64,000 nt of DNA from Acidimicrobiaceae bacterium (GTDB lineage Bacteria; Actinomycetota; Acidimicrobiia; Acidimicrobiales; Ilumatobacteraceae): assembly GCA_020637295.1 (NCBI GenBank), contig JACJWF010000001.1, forward strand, positions 434,001 through 498,000. Direction: 5' to 3'. The notes under the pieces are model-generated. The model made no database searches. It was not told the DNA's origin and saw only the letters and a program-made list of their open reading frames with translations. Shown piece by piece: positions 51,345-58,673 of this stretch. The stretch's first letter is position 1. Each line of letters starts with the position of its first letter. Made by a program: the position numbers and the translations under genes.

Positions 51345-54136
51345 GAGGGGGTCTCCTGGTTGGTCGGGAGGGAACGGCGGACGATGAACTTGCGGATCTC
51401 CTCCACCCACAGCACCGTGCTGGCGACGAGCGCCGACACCAGCCACTGGGCGAGCGAGATGGTCGTGGTGTCGAACAGCCGCTGCAGCGGGCCGACGTGG
51501 GTGACGGCCACCTGCAGGGCCAGCACCGCGGCGAGCGACCACCACAGCCACCGGTTGGCCAGGGTGGAGCGGTGGAAGACGGAGCGGGTGTCGTGGCGGG
51601 CGTTGAGGATGTTGAAGAACTGGAACAGCACGAACGTGGCGAACCCCATCGTCCCGGCCACCGAGGCGGTGCCGGCGTCGGTGACGCCGCCCGGCGCCCA
51701 CTCGAGGACGGCCAGGGTGCCGCCGGCCATGGTGACGGCGGCGAGGGAGACGGCGGTCCAGCGGGAGCGGGTGAGGATCCGCTCGTCCCGGGGGCGTGGG
51801 CGCTGCCGCATCACGCTGTCGTCGTCGGGGTCCACCCCGAGTGCCATCGCCGGCGGGCCGTCCATGATCAGGTTCACCCACAGGATGGCGATCGCCGTGA
51901 ACGGCTTGCCGCCGGCCAGCCCGAACGCCGCGGCCAGCAGGAAGAGCAGCGCGAACCCGAGCGTGGTGCTGAGCTGGAAGCGGACGAAGCTGACGATGTT
52001 GGCGTAGATGCTGCGGCCGCGCTGCACCGCCTGGACGATGGTGGCGAAGTTGTCGTCGGTGAGCACCATCGTGGCGGCCTCTTTGGAGACCTCCGTGCCG
52101 GTGATGCCCATGGCGATGCCCATGTCGGCCTTCTTCAGGGCGGGGGCGTCGTTGACCCCGTCCCCGGTCATGGCCACCACATGGCCGCGCCGCTGGAGCG
52201 CGGCCACCAGCCGCAGCTTGTGCTCCGGTGCCACCCGGGCGAACACGGTGATGTCGTCGATCCGCCGGTCCAGTTCGGCGTCGTCCATCCGGTCGAGGTC
52301 GGCGCCGGTGACGCTGGCGCCGCGCAGGCCGAGCTCGGCGCCGATGGCTGCGGCCGTGGCGGCGTGATCGCCGGTGATCATCTTCACGTCGATGCCTGCG
52401 GCGTGGGCCACGGTGATCGCGTCACGCGCTTCCGGCCGGGGAGGGTCGACGATGCCCACCAGGGCCAGCAGGGTGAGGTCGTCGCACAGCTCCATCAGGT
52501 CGCCGCCGCCGACGGTGAACTCGTGCCACACGTCGGGCTCCAGGTCGCGGCTGGCGACGGCCAGGACGCGCAGGCCTTCACCGGCGAGGCGGTCGTTGTG
52601 GGCGAGGAGGGTGTCGTGGTGGTCGGCGGCCGGGGCGACGGCGCCGTCGTGGTCGATGACGCCGGTGGAGCGGGCGAGCAGCACGTCCGGGGCGCCTTTC
52701 ACGATCACCCGCACCACCCGCCGGCCGGAGCCGGTGATCATCTCGTGCACGGTGGCCATGAACTTGTGCGCGGAGTCGAACGGCACCTCGGCGAGGCGGG
52801 GGTGGGCCGCGCGCAGGGCCGCCACGTCCAGCCCGGCCTTCATGGCCAGCACGGTGAGGGCGCCCTCGGTGGGGTCGCCGACCAGCACCCAGGGGCTGCC
52901 CGGGTCGGTGGCGTCGGTGGGGCGGGTGACGGCGTCGTTGCACAGTGCCATGGCCATCAGCGCAGCGTCGAGGGCCACGGGGTCGTCGTCGGGCGTCGTG
53001 GCGATCCGGCCGGTGGGCTCGTAGCCGGCGCCGGTCACCTCATGGGCGGTGAGCTGGGTCACCAGGTCCACAGCCGTCATCTCGTTGAGCGTCAGCGTGC
53101 CGGTCTTGTCGCTGCAGACGACGGTGGTGCAGCCGAGCGTCTCCACGCTGGCCAGGCGCTTGACGATGGCGTTGCGCTTGGCCATCTTCGCCACCCCGAG
53201 GGCCAGCGTCACCACGGTGACGGCGGGGAGGCCCTCGGGGATGGCGGCGACGGCGAGCGCGACAGCGGTGAGCAGCAGGTCGCCCACCGCCTCGCCCCTG
53301 ACCAGGCCGATCACGAACACGGCGGCGACGATGACGCCGGCGAGTGCGGCCAGGCTGTGGGCCAGCCCGTCGAGCTGGCGCTGGAGGGGGGTGCGCTCGC
53401 TCTCCGTGGCCCGCAGCAGGCCGGCGATGCGGCCGATCTCCGTGCCCATGCCGGTGGCCGTGACCACCAGTTCGCCACGCCCGCGGGTGACCTGCGTGTT
53501 CATGTAGGCCATGCCGTGGCGGTCGCCCAGCGGTACGTCGCCGCGGGCGACAGCGGCGGTGCTCTTCGGGGCGGGCAGGCTCTCGCCGGTCAGCGCCGCT
53601 TCCTCGATCTCCAAGTTGGCGGCCAGCAGCAGCCGGCCGTCGGCCGGCACCCGGTCGCCGGCTTCCACCAGCACGATGTCGCCGGGCACGAGCGCCGCGG
53701 TGTCCACGGCGTGGGTCTCGCCGTCGCGGCGGACGCGGGCCTGGCTGACCAGCATGGTGCGCAGGGCATCCAGCGAGCGCTCCGCCCGGTTCTCCTGCAT
53801 GAAGCCGATGACGGCGTTGAGGAGGACCACCGTCAGCACGACGGCCGGGGTCTTGATCTCGCCGCTCACCACGAAGGCCACCACGGCGGCACCGAGGAGG
53901 ATGAGGATCAGGAGGTCCTTGAACTGGGCCAGGAAGCGGCGCCAGGCGGGGATGCGCGGTGCGGCAGCGAGTTCGTTGGGGCCGTGGTTGGCGAGGCGGG
54001 AGGCGGCCTCGATGGTGGTGAGGCCGGTGGACGGGTCCACGCCGTGATCTGCAGCGACCTCGGGGGCCGGCCGGTGGTGTGGCGCGTCGGGTTCGGCGGG
54101 AGGGGTTCGGCCTGGGGGAGCGGGGACGGTGATCAT
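51341..54136 (-). CDS. P-type cation-transporting ATPase (P2 type, probable Mn2+/Ca2+ exporter)
   Basis: A 931-residue membrane pump. An N-terminal cation-ATPase domain ('GLTTIEAASRLANHGPNEL') comes first, then A domain 'LTGESLP' (about residue 187), membrane segment 4 'AVAAIPEGLPAVTVV' with the PEGLP ion-binding motif, phosphorylation site 'CSDKTGTLTLNEM' (about residue 342), nucleotide domain 'KGAPDVLLAR', hinge 'MTGDGVNDAPALKKADMG', and C-terminal helices ending before 'VLWVEEIRKFIVRR'. PEGLP points to SERCA-like divalent cation pumps. The Mn2+-type riboswitch in its leader makes manganese export the best guess. Confidence 0.92.
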   Translation of the reverse strand: MITVPAPPGRTPPAEPDAPHHRPAPEVAADHGVDPSTGLTTIEAASRLANHGPNELAAAPRIPAWRRFLAQFKDLLILILLGAAVVAFVVSGEIKTPAVVLTVVLLNAVIGFMQENRAERSLDALRTMLVSQARVRRDGETHAVDTAALVPGDIVLVEAGDRVPADGRLLLAANLEIEEAALTGESLPAPKSTAAVARGDVPLGDRHGMAYMNTQVTRGRGELVVTATGMGTEIGRIAGLLRATESERTPLQRQLDGLAHSLAALAGVIVAAVFVIGLVRGEAVGDLLLTAVALAVAAIPEGLPAVTVVTLALGVAKMAKRNAIVKRLASVETLGCTTVVCSDKTGTLTLNEMTAVDLVTQLTAHEVTGAGYEPTGRIATTPDDDPVALDAALMAMALCNDAVTRPTDATDPGSPWVLVGDPTEGALTVLAMKAGLDVAALRAAHPRLAEVPFDSAHKFMATVHEMITGSGRRVVRVIVKGAPDVLLARSTGVIDHDGAVAPAADHHDTLLAHNDRLAGEGLRVLAVASRDLEPDVWHEFTVGGGDLMELCDDLTLLALVGIVDPPRPEARDAITVAHAAGIDVKMITGDHAATAAAIGAELGLRGASVTGADLDRMDDAELDRRIDDITVFARVAPEHKLRLVAALQRRGHVVAMTGDGVNDAPALKKADMGIAMGITGTEVSKEAATMVLTDDNFATIVQAVQRGRSIYANIVSFVRFQLSTTLGFALLFLLAAAFGLAGGKPFTAIAILWVNLIMDGPPAMALGVDPDDDSVMRQRPRPRDERILTRSRWTAVSLAAVTMAGGTLAVLEWAPGGVTDAGTASVAGTMGFATFVLFQFFNILNARHDTRSVFHRSTLANRWLWWSLAAVLALQVAVTHVGPLQRLFDTTTISLAQWLVSALVASTVLWVEEIRKFIVRRSLPTNQETPS

Positions 54137-54140
54137 GGAA

Positions 54141-54172
54141 TCCTTCGGTCTGAACGTGGGTTCTGCCGAAGG
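54141..54172 (-). promoter_or_regulatory. SD-sequestering hairpin alternative to riboswitch P1
   Basis: CCUUCGG (54172-54166), which is the 3' strand of the riboswitch P1, can also pair perfectly with CCGAAGG (54148-54142). The latter contains most of the Shine-Dalgarno AAGGA (54145-54141) before the ATPase ATG. The two pairings are mutually exclusive. Confidence 0.65.
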
Positions 54173-54253
54173 TCTCTCCCAGCCCTTGCGGGCTCACCGG
54201 GCCGGGCAAATGCCGTACTGACGACCTCGATGCGGAGGGATACTCCCCTTCAG
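54166..54253 (-). promoter_or_regulatory. yybP-ykoY (manganese) riboswitch
   Basis: An 88-nt leader element. The P1 5' strand CUGAAGG (54253-54247) runs into the conserved GGGGAGUA loop. The other conserved end, GAGACCUUCGG, supplies loop residues and the P1 3' strand CCUUCGG (54172-54166). Between them are GC stems including CCCGCAAGGGCUGGG. This two-loop layout is the yybP-ykoY aptamer, which senses Mn2+ and controls cation exporters, matching the P-type ATPase downstream. Confidence 0.85.
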
Positions 54254-54259
54254 GCGCAG

Positions 54260-54288
54260 ATCGTAGGGGAGGGGGTAGCGGTTGGCAA
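54260..54288 (-). promoter_or_regulatory. Promoter of the riboswitch-ATPase transcript
   Basis: On the minus strand TTGCCA (54288-54283), a 17-nt spacer and TACGAT (54265-54260). Transcription would start at about 54253-54252, the first base of P1. Confidence 0.6.
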
Positions 54289-54363
54289 CGCGTGCCCGCA
54301 ATTTCTGAAGGGCCTGCTGTGGAATCCCCGATGGCGGGGGAGGGGTGGCAGGATGGACGGCTG

Positions 54364-54840
54364 ATGAAGCTGCACGCCAACGTCGTCCGGGTGGTCGAGG
54401 CCGCCGCCGCCCGCGGGCTCACCATCCACCCGCGGACGTTTCCCGAGGGCACGAAGACCGCCGCCGACGCGGCCGCGGCGATCGGTGTGGAGGTCGGCCA
54501 GATCGTGAAGAGCCTGATCTTCGCCGTGGATGGCGAGATCGTGCTGGCCTACGTCAGCGGCGCCAACCAGCTGGACGAGAAGAAGCTGGCCCACGCCGCC
54601 GGCGGCGCCAAGTGCGGCCGGGTGGACGCCGACGCCGTGCGGGCTGCCACCGGCTTCCCCATCGGCGGTGTGCCGCCCTTCGGCCACACCACCCACCTGC
54701 GCGTGTTCATCGACCCAGACCTGCTGCAGTTCGACGAGGTGTGGGCCGCCGCCGGCACCTGGCACGACGTGTTCGGCATCGAGCCCCACAAGTTGGTGGA
54801 AGCCAGCGACGGCGAGGTCGTCGACCTGAAGAGGGGCTGA
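54364..54840 (+). CDS. YbaK/EbsC-type aminoacyl-tRNA editing protein
   Basis: A 158-residue trans-editing domain protein that removes mischarged amino acids from tRNA (typically Cys-tRNA-Pro or similar). 'FPEGTKTAADAAAAIGVEVG', 'QIVKSLIF' with the conserved lysine, 'GANQLDEKKLAHA', 'TGFPIGGVPPFGH' and 'VFGIEPHKLVEAS' are family segments. Its last 182 bp are repeated after the hicBA genes (55379-55560), and its last 33 bp are recognisable again at 57294, so this gene's 3' end appears to be a preferred insertion site. CAGGAT lies 9 nt before the ATG. Confidence 0.9.
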   Translation: MKLHANVVRVVEAAAARGLTIHPRTFPEGTKTAADAAAAIGVEVGQIVKSLIFAVDGEIVLAYVSGANQLDEKKLAHAAGGAKCGRVDADAVRAATGFPIGGVPPFGHTTHLRVFIDPDLLQFDEVWAAAGTWHDVFGIEPHKLVEASDGEVVDLKRG

Positions 54841-54925
54841 GCGCCGAGGCGCTCACGCGCGGCGCGCATCCATCAGTCGGCGTCGTCCCTTGCGATTCGT
54901 GTTCGCGGGCGGTTAGATGTCGCTC

Positions 54926-55153
54926 ATGAGCACTCCCACCGACGCTGTGGAATTCACCGCAGTCCTGTGGGCCGCGCCTGAGGGCGGGTTCAGTGCGCTG
55001 AATCCCGAGACGGGCACCACGTCGGAGGGCGAGACCCAGGCGGAGGCGTTGCGCAATTTGGCCGAGGCCACGGCGCTGTACCTCGAGGAATTCCCTTTGC
55101 CGCTCGGGGAGCGGCCAGTGATCACCACGTTCCACATCGCCGACGTTGCCTGA
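54926..55153 (+). CDS. hicB: HicB-family antitoxin
   Basis: A 75-residue partial RNase-H-fold antitoxin: 'EFTAVLWAAPEGGFSALNPE', 'TTSEGETQAEALRNLAEATA' and 'LYLEEFP' are typical of HicB. It lacks the C-terminal DNA-binding domain of longer HicB proteins, so autoregulation would need another route. TTAGAT lies 7 nt before this ATG. An in-frame ATG at 54917 is possible but falls inside that hexamer. The toxin gene overlaps its end. Confidence 0.85.
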   Translation: MSTPTDAVEFTAVLWAAPEGGFSALNPETGTTSEGETQAEALRNLAEATALYLEEFPLPLGERPVITTFHIADVA

Positions 55154-55367
55154 ACTACCGCACGTCTCTGGGGCTGAGGCGGTCCGGGCGCTCGAGCGCC
55201 TCGGGTTCGAGGTCGTGCGTCAGCGAGGGAGCCACGTGATGATGCGCCGTGGGTCCGCAGGCTGCGTCGTGCCACTGCATCGTGAGATCAAGCGAGGGAC
55301 GTTGGGTGGCGTCCTCCGGCAGGCCGGCGTCGATGCCGAGTCGTTCATCGAAGCGCTGAGCCGCTGA
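55146..55367 (+). CDS. hicA: HicA-family mRNA interferase toxin
   Basis: A 73-residue dsRBD-like toxin that cleaves mRNA. 'VSGAEAVRALERLGFEVVRQ', catalytic histidine in 'RGSHVMMRR', and 'VPLHREIKRGTLGGVLRQAG' are diagnostic. It begins at TTG, overlapping the antitoxin stop by 8 nt. The weak start would keep toxin below antitoxin. The order antitoxin-toxin is the reverse of the classical hicAB order. Confidence 0.87.
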   Translation: MPELPHVSGAEAVRALERLGFEVVRQRGSHVMMRRGSAGCVVPLHREIKRGTLGGVLRQAGVDAESFIEALSR

Positions 55368-55378
55368 CGGGTCACCCG

Positions 55379-55560
55379 CCATCGGAGGTGTGCCGCCGTT
55401 CGGCCACACGACCCACCTGCGCGTCGTCATCGACCCCGACCTGCTGCAGTACGACGAGGTGTGGGCCGCCGCCGGCACCTGGCACGACGTGTTCGGCATT
55501 GAACCCCACACGTTGGTGGAAGCCAGCGACGGCGAAGTGGTGGACCTCAAGCGTGCCTGA
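55379..55560 (+). pseudogene. Duplicated 3' end of the ybaK-type gene
   Basis: A 182-bp copy of 54659-54840, exactly 720 bp downstream with no indels and about nine bases in ten identical. It encodes 'IGGVPPFGHTTHLRVVID' onward to 'VVDLKRA' and a stop in the same frame as the parent, but has no start. It follows the hicA stop by 11 nt. The copy lies immediately before the next small module. Confidence 0.88.
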
Positions 55561-55572
55561 CATCGACGGGCG

Positions 55573-55578
55573 TACACT
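55573..55578 (+). promoter_or_regulatory. -10 hexamer of the small protein / nucleotidyltransferase module
   Basis: TACACT, 6 nt before ATG 55585, just after the duplicated ybaK end. Confidence 0.5.
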
Positions 55579-55584
55579 CGCGAC

Positions 55585-55755
55585 ATGCAGAACACGTCGA
55601 CGCTCGAGGACTGGCGTGGGGTCGATGTTGCGCAGATCCGCGCCCAATTGCGGCTGTCTGTGAAGGAGCGGGTTCGCGTCATGGTGGAGGCCGCAAATGT
55701 GCTGATCGCTGTGCAGGAGCACTCGCGCGAGGCCCGCGAGGCCAAGGCCGGCTGA
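55585..55755 (+). CDS. Small helical protein upstream of nucleotidyltransferase (possible antitoxin)
   Basis: A 56-residue protein, MQNTSTLEDWRGVDVAQ at the start and 'EHSREAREAKAG' at the end, predicted to be almost entirely helical ('LRLSVKERVRVMVEAANVLI'). Its TGA overlaps the ATG of the nucleotidyltransferase gene (TGATG). Short helical proteins in front of such nucleotidyltransferases are common in two-gene toxin-antitoxin-like loci, where one partner restrains the other. I do not recognise the sequence itself. Confidence 0.7.
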   Translation: MQNTSTLEDWRGVDVAQIRAQLRLSVKERVRVMVEAANVLIAVQEHSREAREAKAG

Positions 55756-56243
55756 TGTTCGACCCCGTTCGGATCTGTGCGATCCTGAACGAGGAGGGCG
55801 TTGACTACGTCGTCGTTGGAGGCTTCGCGGCGGTGGTGCGAGGGTCGTCGTTGCCCACACGCGACATCGACGTGGTGCCGTCCCGCTCCAAGGAGAATCT
55901 CGATCGGCTCGGACGCGCCCTGCGCCGGATGGGAGCGCAGATCCGCACAGAGGGTGACCCTTTGCCGGCGCCACTCGACGGGCCCTTCCTCGCCAACCTG
56001 CCCCTGATGCTGAACCTCGTGACGCAGTTCGGCGACATGGACCTCGCGTTCGTGCCCGCGGGTCGCGCAGGCGGTTATGACGGTTGGCGAATTGCGGCGA
56101 CGCTCGAGGAACTGACCGACGGCCTCTCTGTCGCGGTTGCGAGCCTCGACGACATCATCGACTCGAAACGTGCCGCCAATCGACCCAAGGATCAGATGGC
56201 GCTTCCATACCTGGAGTCGTTGAGAGACGAACTCGGAGGCTGA
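55755..56243 (+). CDS. Nucleotidyltransferase (MNT/AbiEii-like toxin-antitoxin type)
   Basis: A 162-residue pol-beta-fold protein. The core 'DYVVVGGFAAVVRGSSLPT' followed by 'RDIDVVPSRSKENLDRL' gives the GG...T-x-DIDV active-site layout. 'TQFGDMDLAFVPAGRAGGY' supplies a further acidic strand, and 'ASLDDIIDSKRAANRPKDQM' is the helix-loop that in this family contacts nucleotide or tRNA. Such proteins adenylylate or otherwise nucleotidylate tRNA or a partner protein. Translationally coupled to the 56-residue protein. Confidence 0.8.
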   Translation: MFDPVRICAILNEEGVDYVVVGGFAAVVRGSSLPTRDIDVVPSRSKENLDRLGRALRRMGAQIRTEGDPLPAPLDGPFLANLPLMLNLVTQFGDMDLAFVPAGRAGGYDGWRIAATLEELTDGLSVAVASLDDIIDSKRAANRPKDQMALPYLESLRDELGG

Positions 56244-56514
56244 CGGGCTTCACAAACAAGCCAACTGCGGCGTGCATGCAGCGATTCGGGTGACGGCGCG
56301 ACCGGCGAGGTGAGGACCTCGTCGATGACGAGCCGGCCCGAGGCCGCGGAGCAGTCCTCGTCGGGGTTCACCACCACGATGGTGGGTCCCAGGTCGTCGG
56401 CGCGTCGAGTCACGAGCACCGGGCTAACCCGAGGGTGTGACGGGCTTCGGTCGACTTCCTCCCGCCGGGGGAAACTTCGGCAGCCGTACCTGCAGTCGGC
56501 GTTAGGGTCGCCGT
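56244..56514. other. Non-coding stretch with possible gene remnants
   Basis: 271 bp with no convincing gene. On the minus strand about 56309-56421 reads 'LVTRRADDLGPTIVVVNPDE' then 'SGRLVIDEVLTSP', which looks protein-like but lacks a credible start and is probably a remnant. The word tgacgggcttc occurs at both ends (56242 and 56437), hinting at a duplication. Confidence 0.4.
56503..56508 (+). promoter_or_regulatory. -10 hexamer of the hypothetical gene at 56515
   Basis: TAGGGT, 6 nt before ATG 56515. Confidence 0.5.
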
Positions 56515-57288
56515 ATGTGCAGCCCGACGGACCGCGACCGGAAGGCATCGTGGCTCTCCTGGCTGTCGAGTTCGTCGAACGGCGACACTGGCGTCACGGG
56601 GTTCGATGCCGGTGGGTGGGCGGCTTCGACGTGGGTCCTGCACTTCATGTACGAGTCACCAGATCGGGACCCGAACCTCACCTACGACGATCTCTGGCGC
56701 ACGAAGGTGGCGAGCGGTGCAGCGGCGCCGCTGGTCATCGGCTCGATCAACCTCGACGAGGTTGCAGCGGTTGTGGGCAACTCGTTGGGGTTGACGTCGC
56801 CGAAGCCGGAGTGGGTGCGTCTGCGCTGGGCGGAACTGGCTGAACGACTGCACATCGAACTGGCCGGCAACGAGGTCCCGCCGTGCTGGCGATGGTTCCC
56901 CTACAGAAGCTGGCCCTCCAACCTGGTGCCGCCGGATGAGGGCTCGCTCGACGGGGGTTGTGTCGGTGCGCTTGTCGAGGTGCTTGCCGCCCACTCCGCC
57001 GCCGGCTACTCGACGCCCTGCGTCGCCTACTACTGCCCGCTTGCCAACGGTGCCGACTTCGACAACCCCTACGTGGTCGAGGCGAGGCTCGGCGACGTTG
57101 CCGCACTTGTCGATCCGGGCGCTGGCCGACACGGGACGCCGAGCAACTTCTGGCCGGTGGATCGATCGTGGATGGTCTTCACCGACTGGGACCTGTGGGG
57201 CACGAAGGTCAGCGGCTCCACCGCCCTCATCGAGGCGCTTCGATCAGCTCCTGCCGTGGAGTGCATCGACTGGGTACGGACGACGTGA
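56515..57288 (+). CDS. Hypothetical protein in the ybaK-end island
   Basis: A 257-residue protein I do not recognise. It is rich in Trp and acidic residues ('PEWVRLRWAELAERLHIELA', 'WPVDRSWMVFTDWDLWGTKV'), has no signal peptide or membrane segment, and looks like a compact immunity or SMI-type cytoplasmic protein, though this is only an impression. It has its own leaderless promoter. Right after its stop is a third copy of the ybaK-type gene's tail, so it belongs to the same insertion hot spot. Confidence 0.65.
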   Translation: MCSPTDRDRKASWLSWLSSSSNGDTGVTGFDAGGWAASTWVLHFMYESPDRDPNLTYDDLWRTKVASGAAAPLVIGSINLDEVAAVVGNSLGLTSPKPEWVRLRWAELAERLHIELAGNEVPPCWRWFPYRSWPSNLVPPDEGSLDGGCVGALVEVLAAHSAAGYSTPCVAYYCPLANGADFDNPYVVEARLGDVAALVDPGAGRHGTPSNFWPVDRSWMVFTDWDLWGTKVSGSTALIEALRSAPAVECIDWVRTT

Positions 57289-57293
57289 GGATC

Positions 57294-57326
57294 GGCGGCG
57301 AGGTCGTCGACCTCGAGCGTGCCTGA
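57294..57326 (+). pseudogene. Third, short remnant of the ybaK 3' end
   Basis: 33 bp encoding 'GGEVVDLERA' and stop. 17 consecutive bases (ggcgaggtcgtcgacct) equal the parent gene's end, and the last 10 (gcgtgcctga) equal the second copy's end. It begins 5 nt after the stop of the gene at 56515. Confidence 0.7.
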
Positions 57327-57332
57327 CGCCCG

Positions 57333-58073
57333 TCAGGCGTTGAAGTCGTAGAAGTACGTGTCGAGGAAGGTGGTGTCGGTGCCGCGCGTCGTGGCGCGGT
57401 ACCGGCTGGGGTGGCGGATCGTCCGGCCGAGCTCCACGAACAGGTGCCAGTCGCCGTAGAGGTCGAACTTGCGCACGCTGACGGTGGCGGGCGACCGCAC
57501 GTTGCGGAAGCGGCGGCCGGTCGCCAGGCCGTGGCGGCGCAGGCGGGCGGCGAAGTCGAGGTCCTCGCCGACCGGCTTCGACTCGTCGAACCCGCCGATC
57601 GCGTCGAAGTCGGCTCGCGCACACCAGTAGACGACCCCACCCGTCCTCGAGGCCAGCGAGGACAGCTCGATGACGGCCTTGGTGAGGGCGAGCCCGAGCG
57701 ACCTGCGTTCGAGCACGAAGCGGCTGCCGCCGCCGACGAACCGGCCGTCCCTGGCCAGCTGGTCGATCTCGACCAACGCCAGCGGGTGCAGCACCGTGTC
57801 GGCATCGATGGTCACGACGATCTCACCCGCCGACGCTGCGACGCCGGCGTTGCGCGTCGCCGCGATGTTGCGGTGCCCGTCGATCACCACGGTCGCGCCC
57901 GCCTCGGTGGCGATGGCCTCCGTCCGGTCGGTGCAGCGGTTGGCCGCGACCACCACCTCGGCCGTCGCGCCGGCAGTTCGCACCGCCTCGTCGATCGCCA
58001 CAAGCCCGCGCCCGAGCAGCTGCTCCTCGTTGTGCGCCGGCACGACGATCGAGAACCTCGGGCGAACCGCCAT
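57333..58073 (-). CDS. Family 2 glycosyltransferase
   Basis: A 246-residue GT-A enzyme. 'FSIVVPAHNEEQLLGRGL' begins the nucleotide-sugar fold, 'VVIDGHRNIAATRNAGV' follows, the DxD motif is 'VVTIDADTVLHP', and 'GGFDESKPVGEDLDFAARL' contains the catalytic ED. The C-terminal part lacks membrane helices. It would add a sugar to a lipid, polysaccharide or small molecule; acceptor unknown. A GTG at 58079 is an alternative start two residues longer. Confidence 0.86.
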   Translation of the reverse strand: MAVRPRFSIVVPAHNEEQLLGRGLVAIDEAVRTAGATAEVVVAANRCTDRTEAIATEAGATVVIDGHRNIAATRNAGVAASAGEIVVTIDADTVLHPLALVEIDQLARDGRFVGGGSRFVLERRSLGLALTKAVIELSSLASRTGGVVYWCARADFDAIGGFDESKPVGEDLDFAARLRRHGLATGRRFRNVRSPATVSVRKFDLYGDWHLFVELGRTIRHPSRYRATTRGTDTTFLDTYFYDFNA

Positions 58074-58114
58074 GCGCACTCATCGGCCCGATCCGAGCAC
58101 GCCTTGAGCGTGTG

Positions 58115-58459
58115 CTACCGGTCGCGGCGGAGGGCGACCTCGCCCGACTGGAGCTGCTCGCGGGAGTGGGTGACGGTGGGGACGCCGGGCATCGAGTAGT
58201 AGTCGAGCGCCAGGCGGACGGACTGCGGCGCGGCCTCCTGGATGCACACCACCTGCCATTCCGCCGTGGGGTCGGCGCGGTACTGCCAGCGCTCGGCCAG
58301 GCTGGCCAGGCCTTCGTGGCGGACCTGGTCGGCTGCTGCGGCCTCGTCGTCGTGCGTGCCGAGCAACCCGCCGAAGACGGCGAGCGCGTGCCACTGCCCG
58401 TCGGCGGCCAGCACATGGCCGCACAGTTCGCCGTCGTCCGGTCTGCGCACCTCGTTCAT
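58115..58459 (-). CDS. Hypothetical protein
   Basis: A 114-residue soluble protein, not recognised. It has 'GHVLAADGQWHALAVFGGLL' and 'ALDYYSMPGVPTVTHSREQL' as its more patterned segments and looks like a small single-domain protein. CACAGT lies 8 nt before the ATG. It is the last gene before a promoter-rich gap of 214 bp. Confidence 0.6.
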   Translation of the reverse strand: MNEVRRPDDGELCGHVLAADGQWHALAVFGGLLGTHDDEAAAADQVRHEGLASLAERWQYRADPTAEWQVVCIQEAAPQSVRLALDYYSMPGVPTVTHSREQLQSGEVALRRDR

Positions 58460-58540
58460 GGGCTGTCACTGTGGCAGAGCCGTGTCGACCGACGCACGTG
58501 GTTTGCGCCCCGTCGCAGGGTCTGTCCGGCGACGTGACCT

Positions 58541-58649
58541 GATCTCGCGCCCATGGGTGCGATTCCACGTCACGGACGGCGTGATGTCGCGCCCACGGGC
58601 GCGGAACCAGGCCATGGGGCGGTCGGAGTGGTGGGCGCGGAACCAGGCC
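58541..58649. repeat. Short direct repeats between divergent genes
   Basis: A 27-bp word (gatctcgcgcccatgggtgcgattcca) at 58541-58567 recurs with five changes at 58583-58609. The 17-bp word gggcgcggaaccaggcc occurs at 58597-58613 and 58633-58649. No gene is visible in this 214-bp gap. Confidence 0.6.
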
Positions 58650-58660
58650 GGCGGGGCCCC

Positions 58661-58666
58661 TAGCAT
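58661..58666 (+). promoter_or_regulatory. -10 hexamer of the DUF1905 gene
   Basis: TAGCAT, 7 nt before ATG 58674. Confidence 0.55.
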
Positions 58667-58673
58667 CGCCCGG

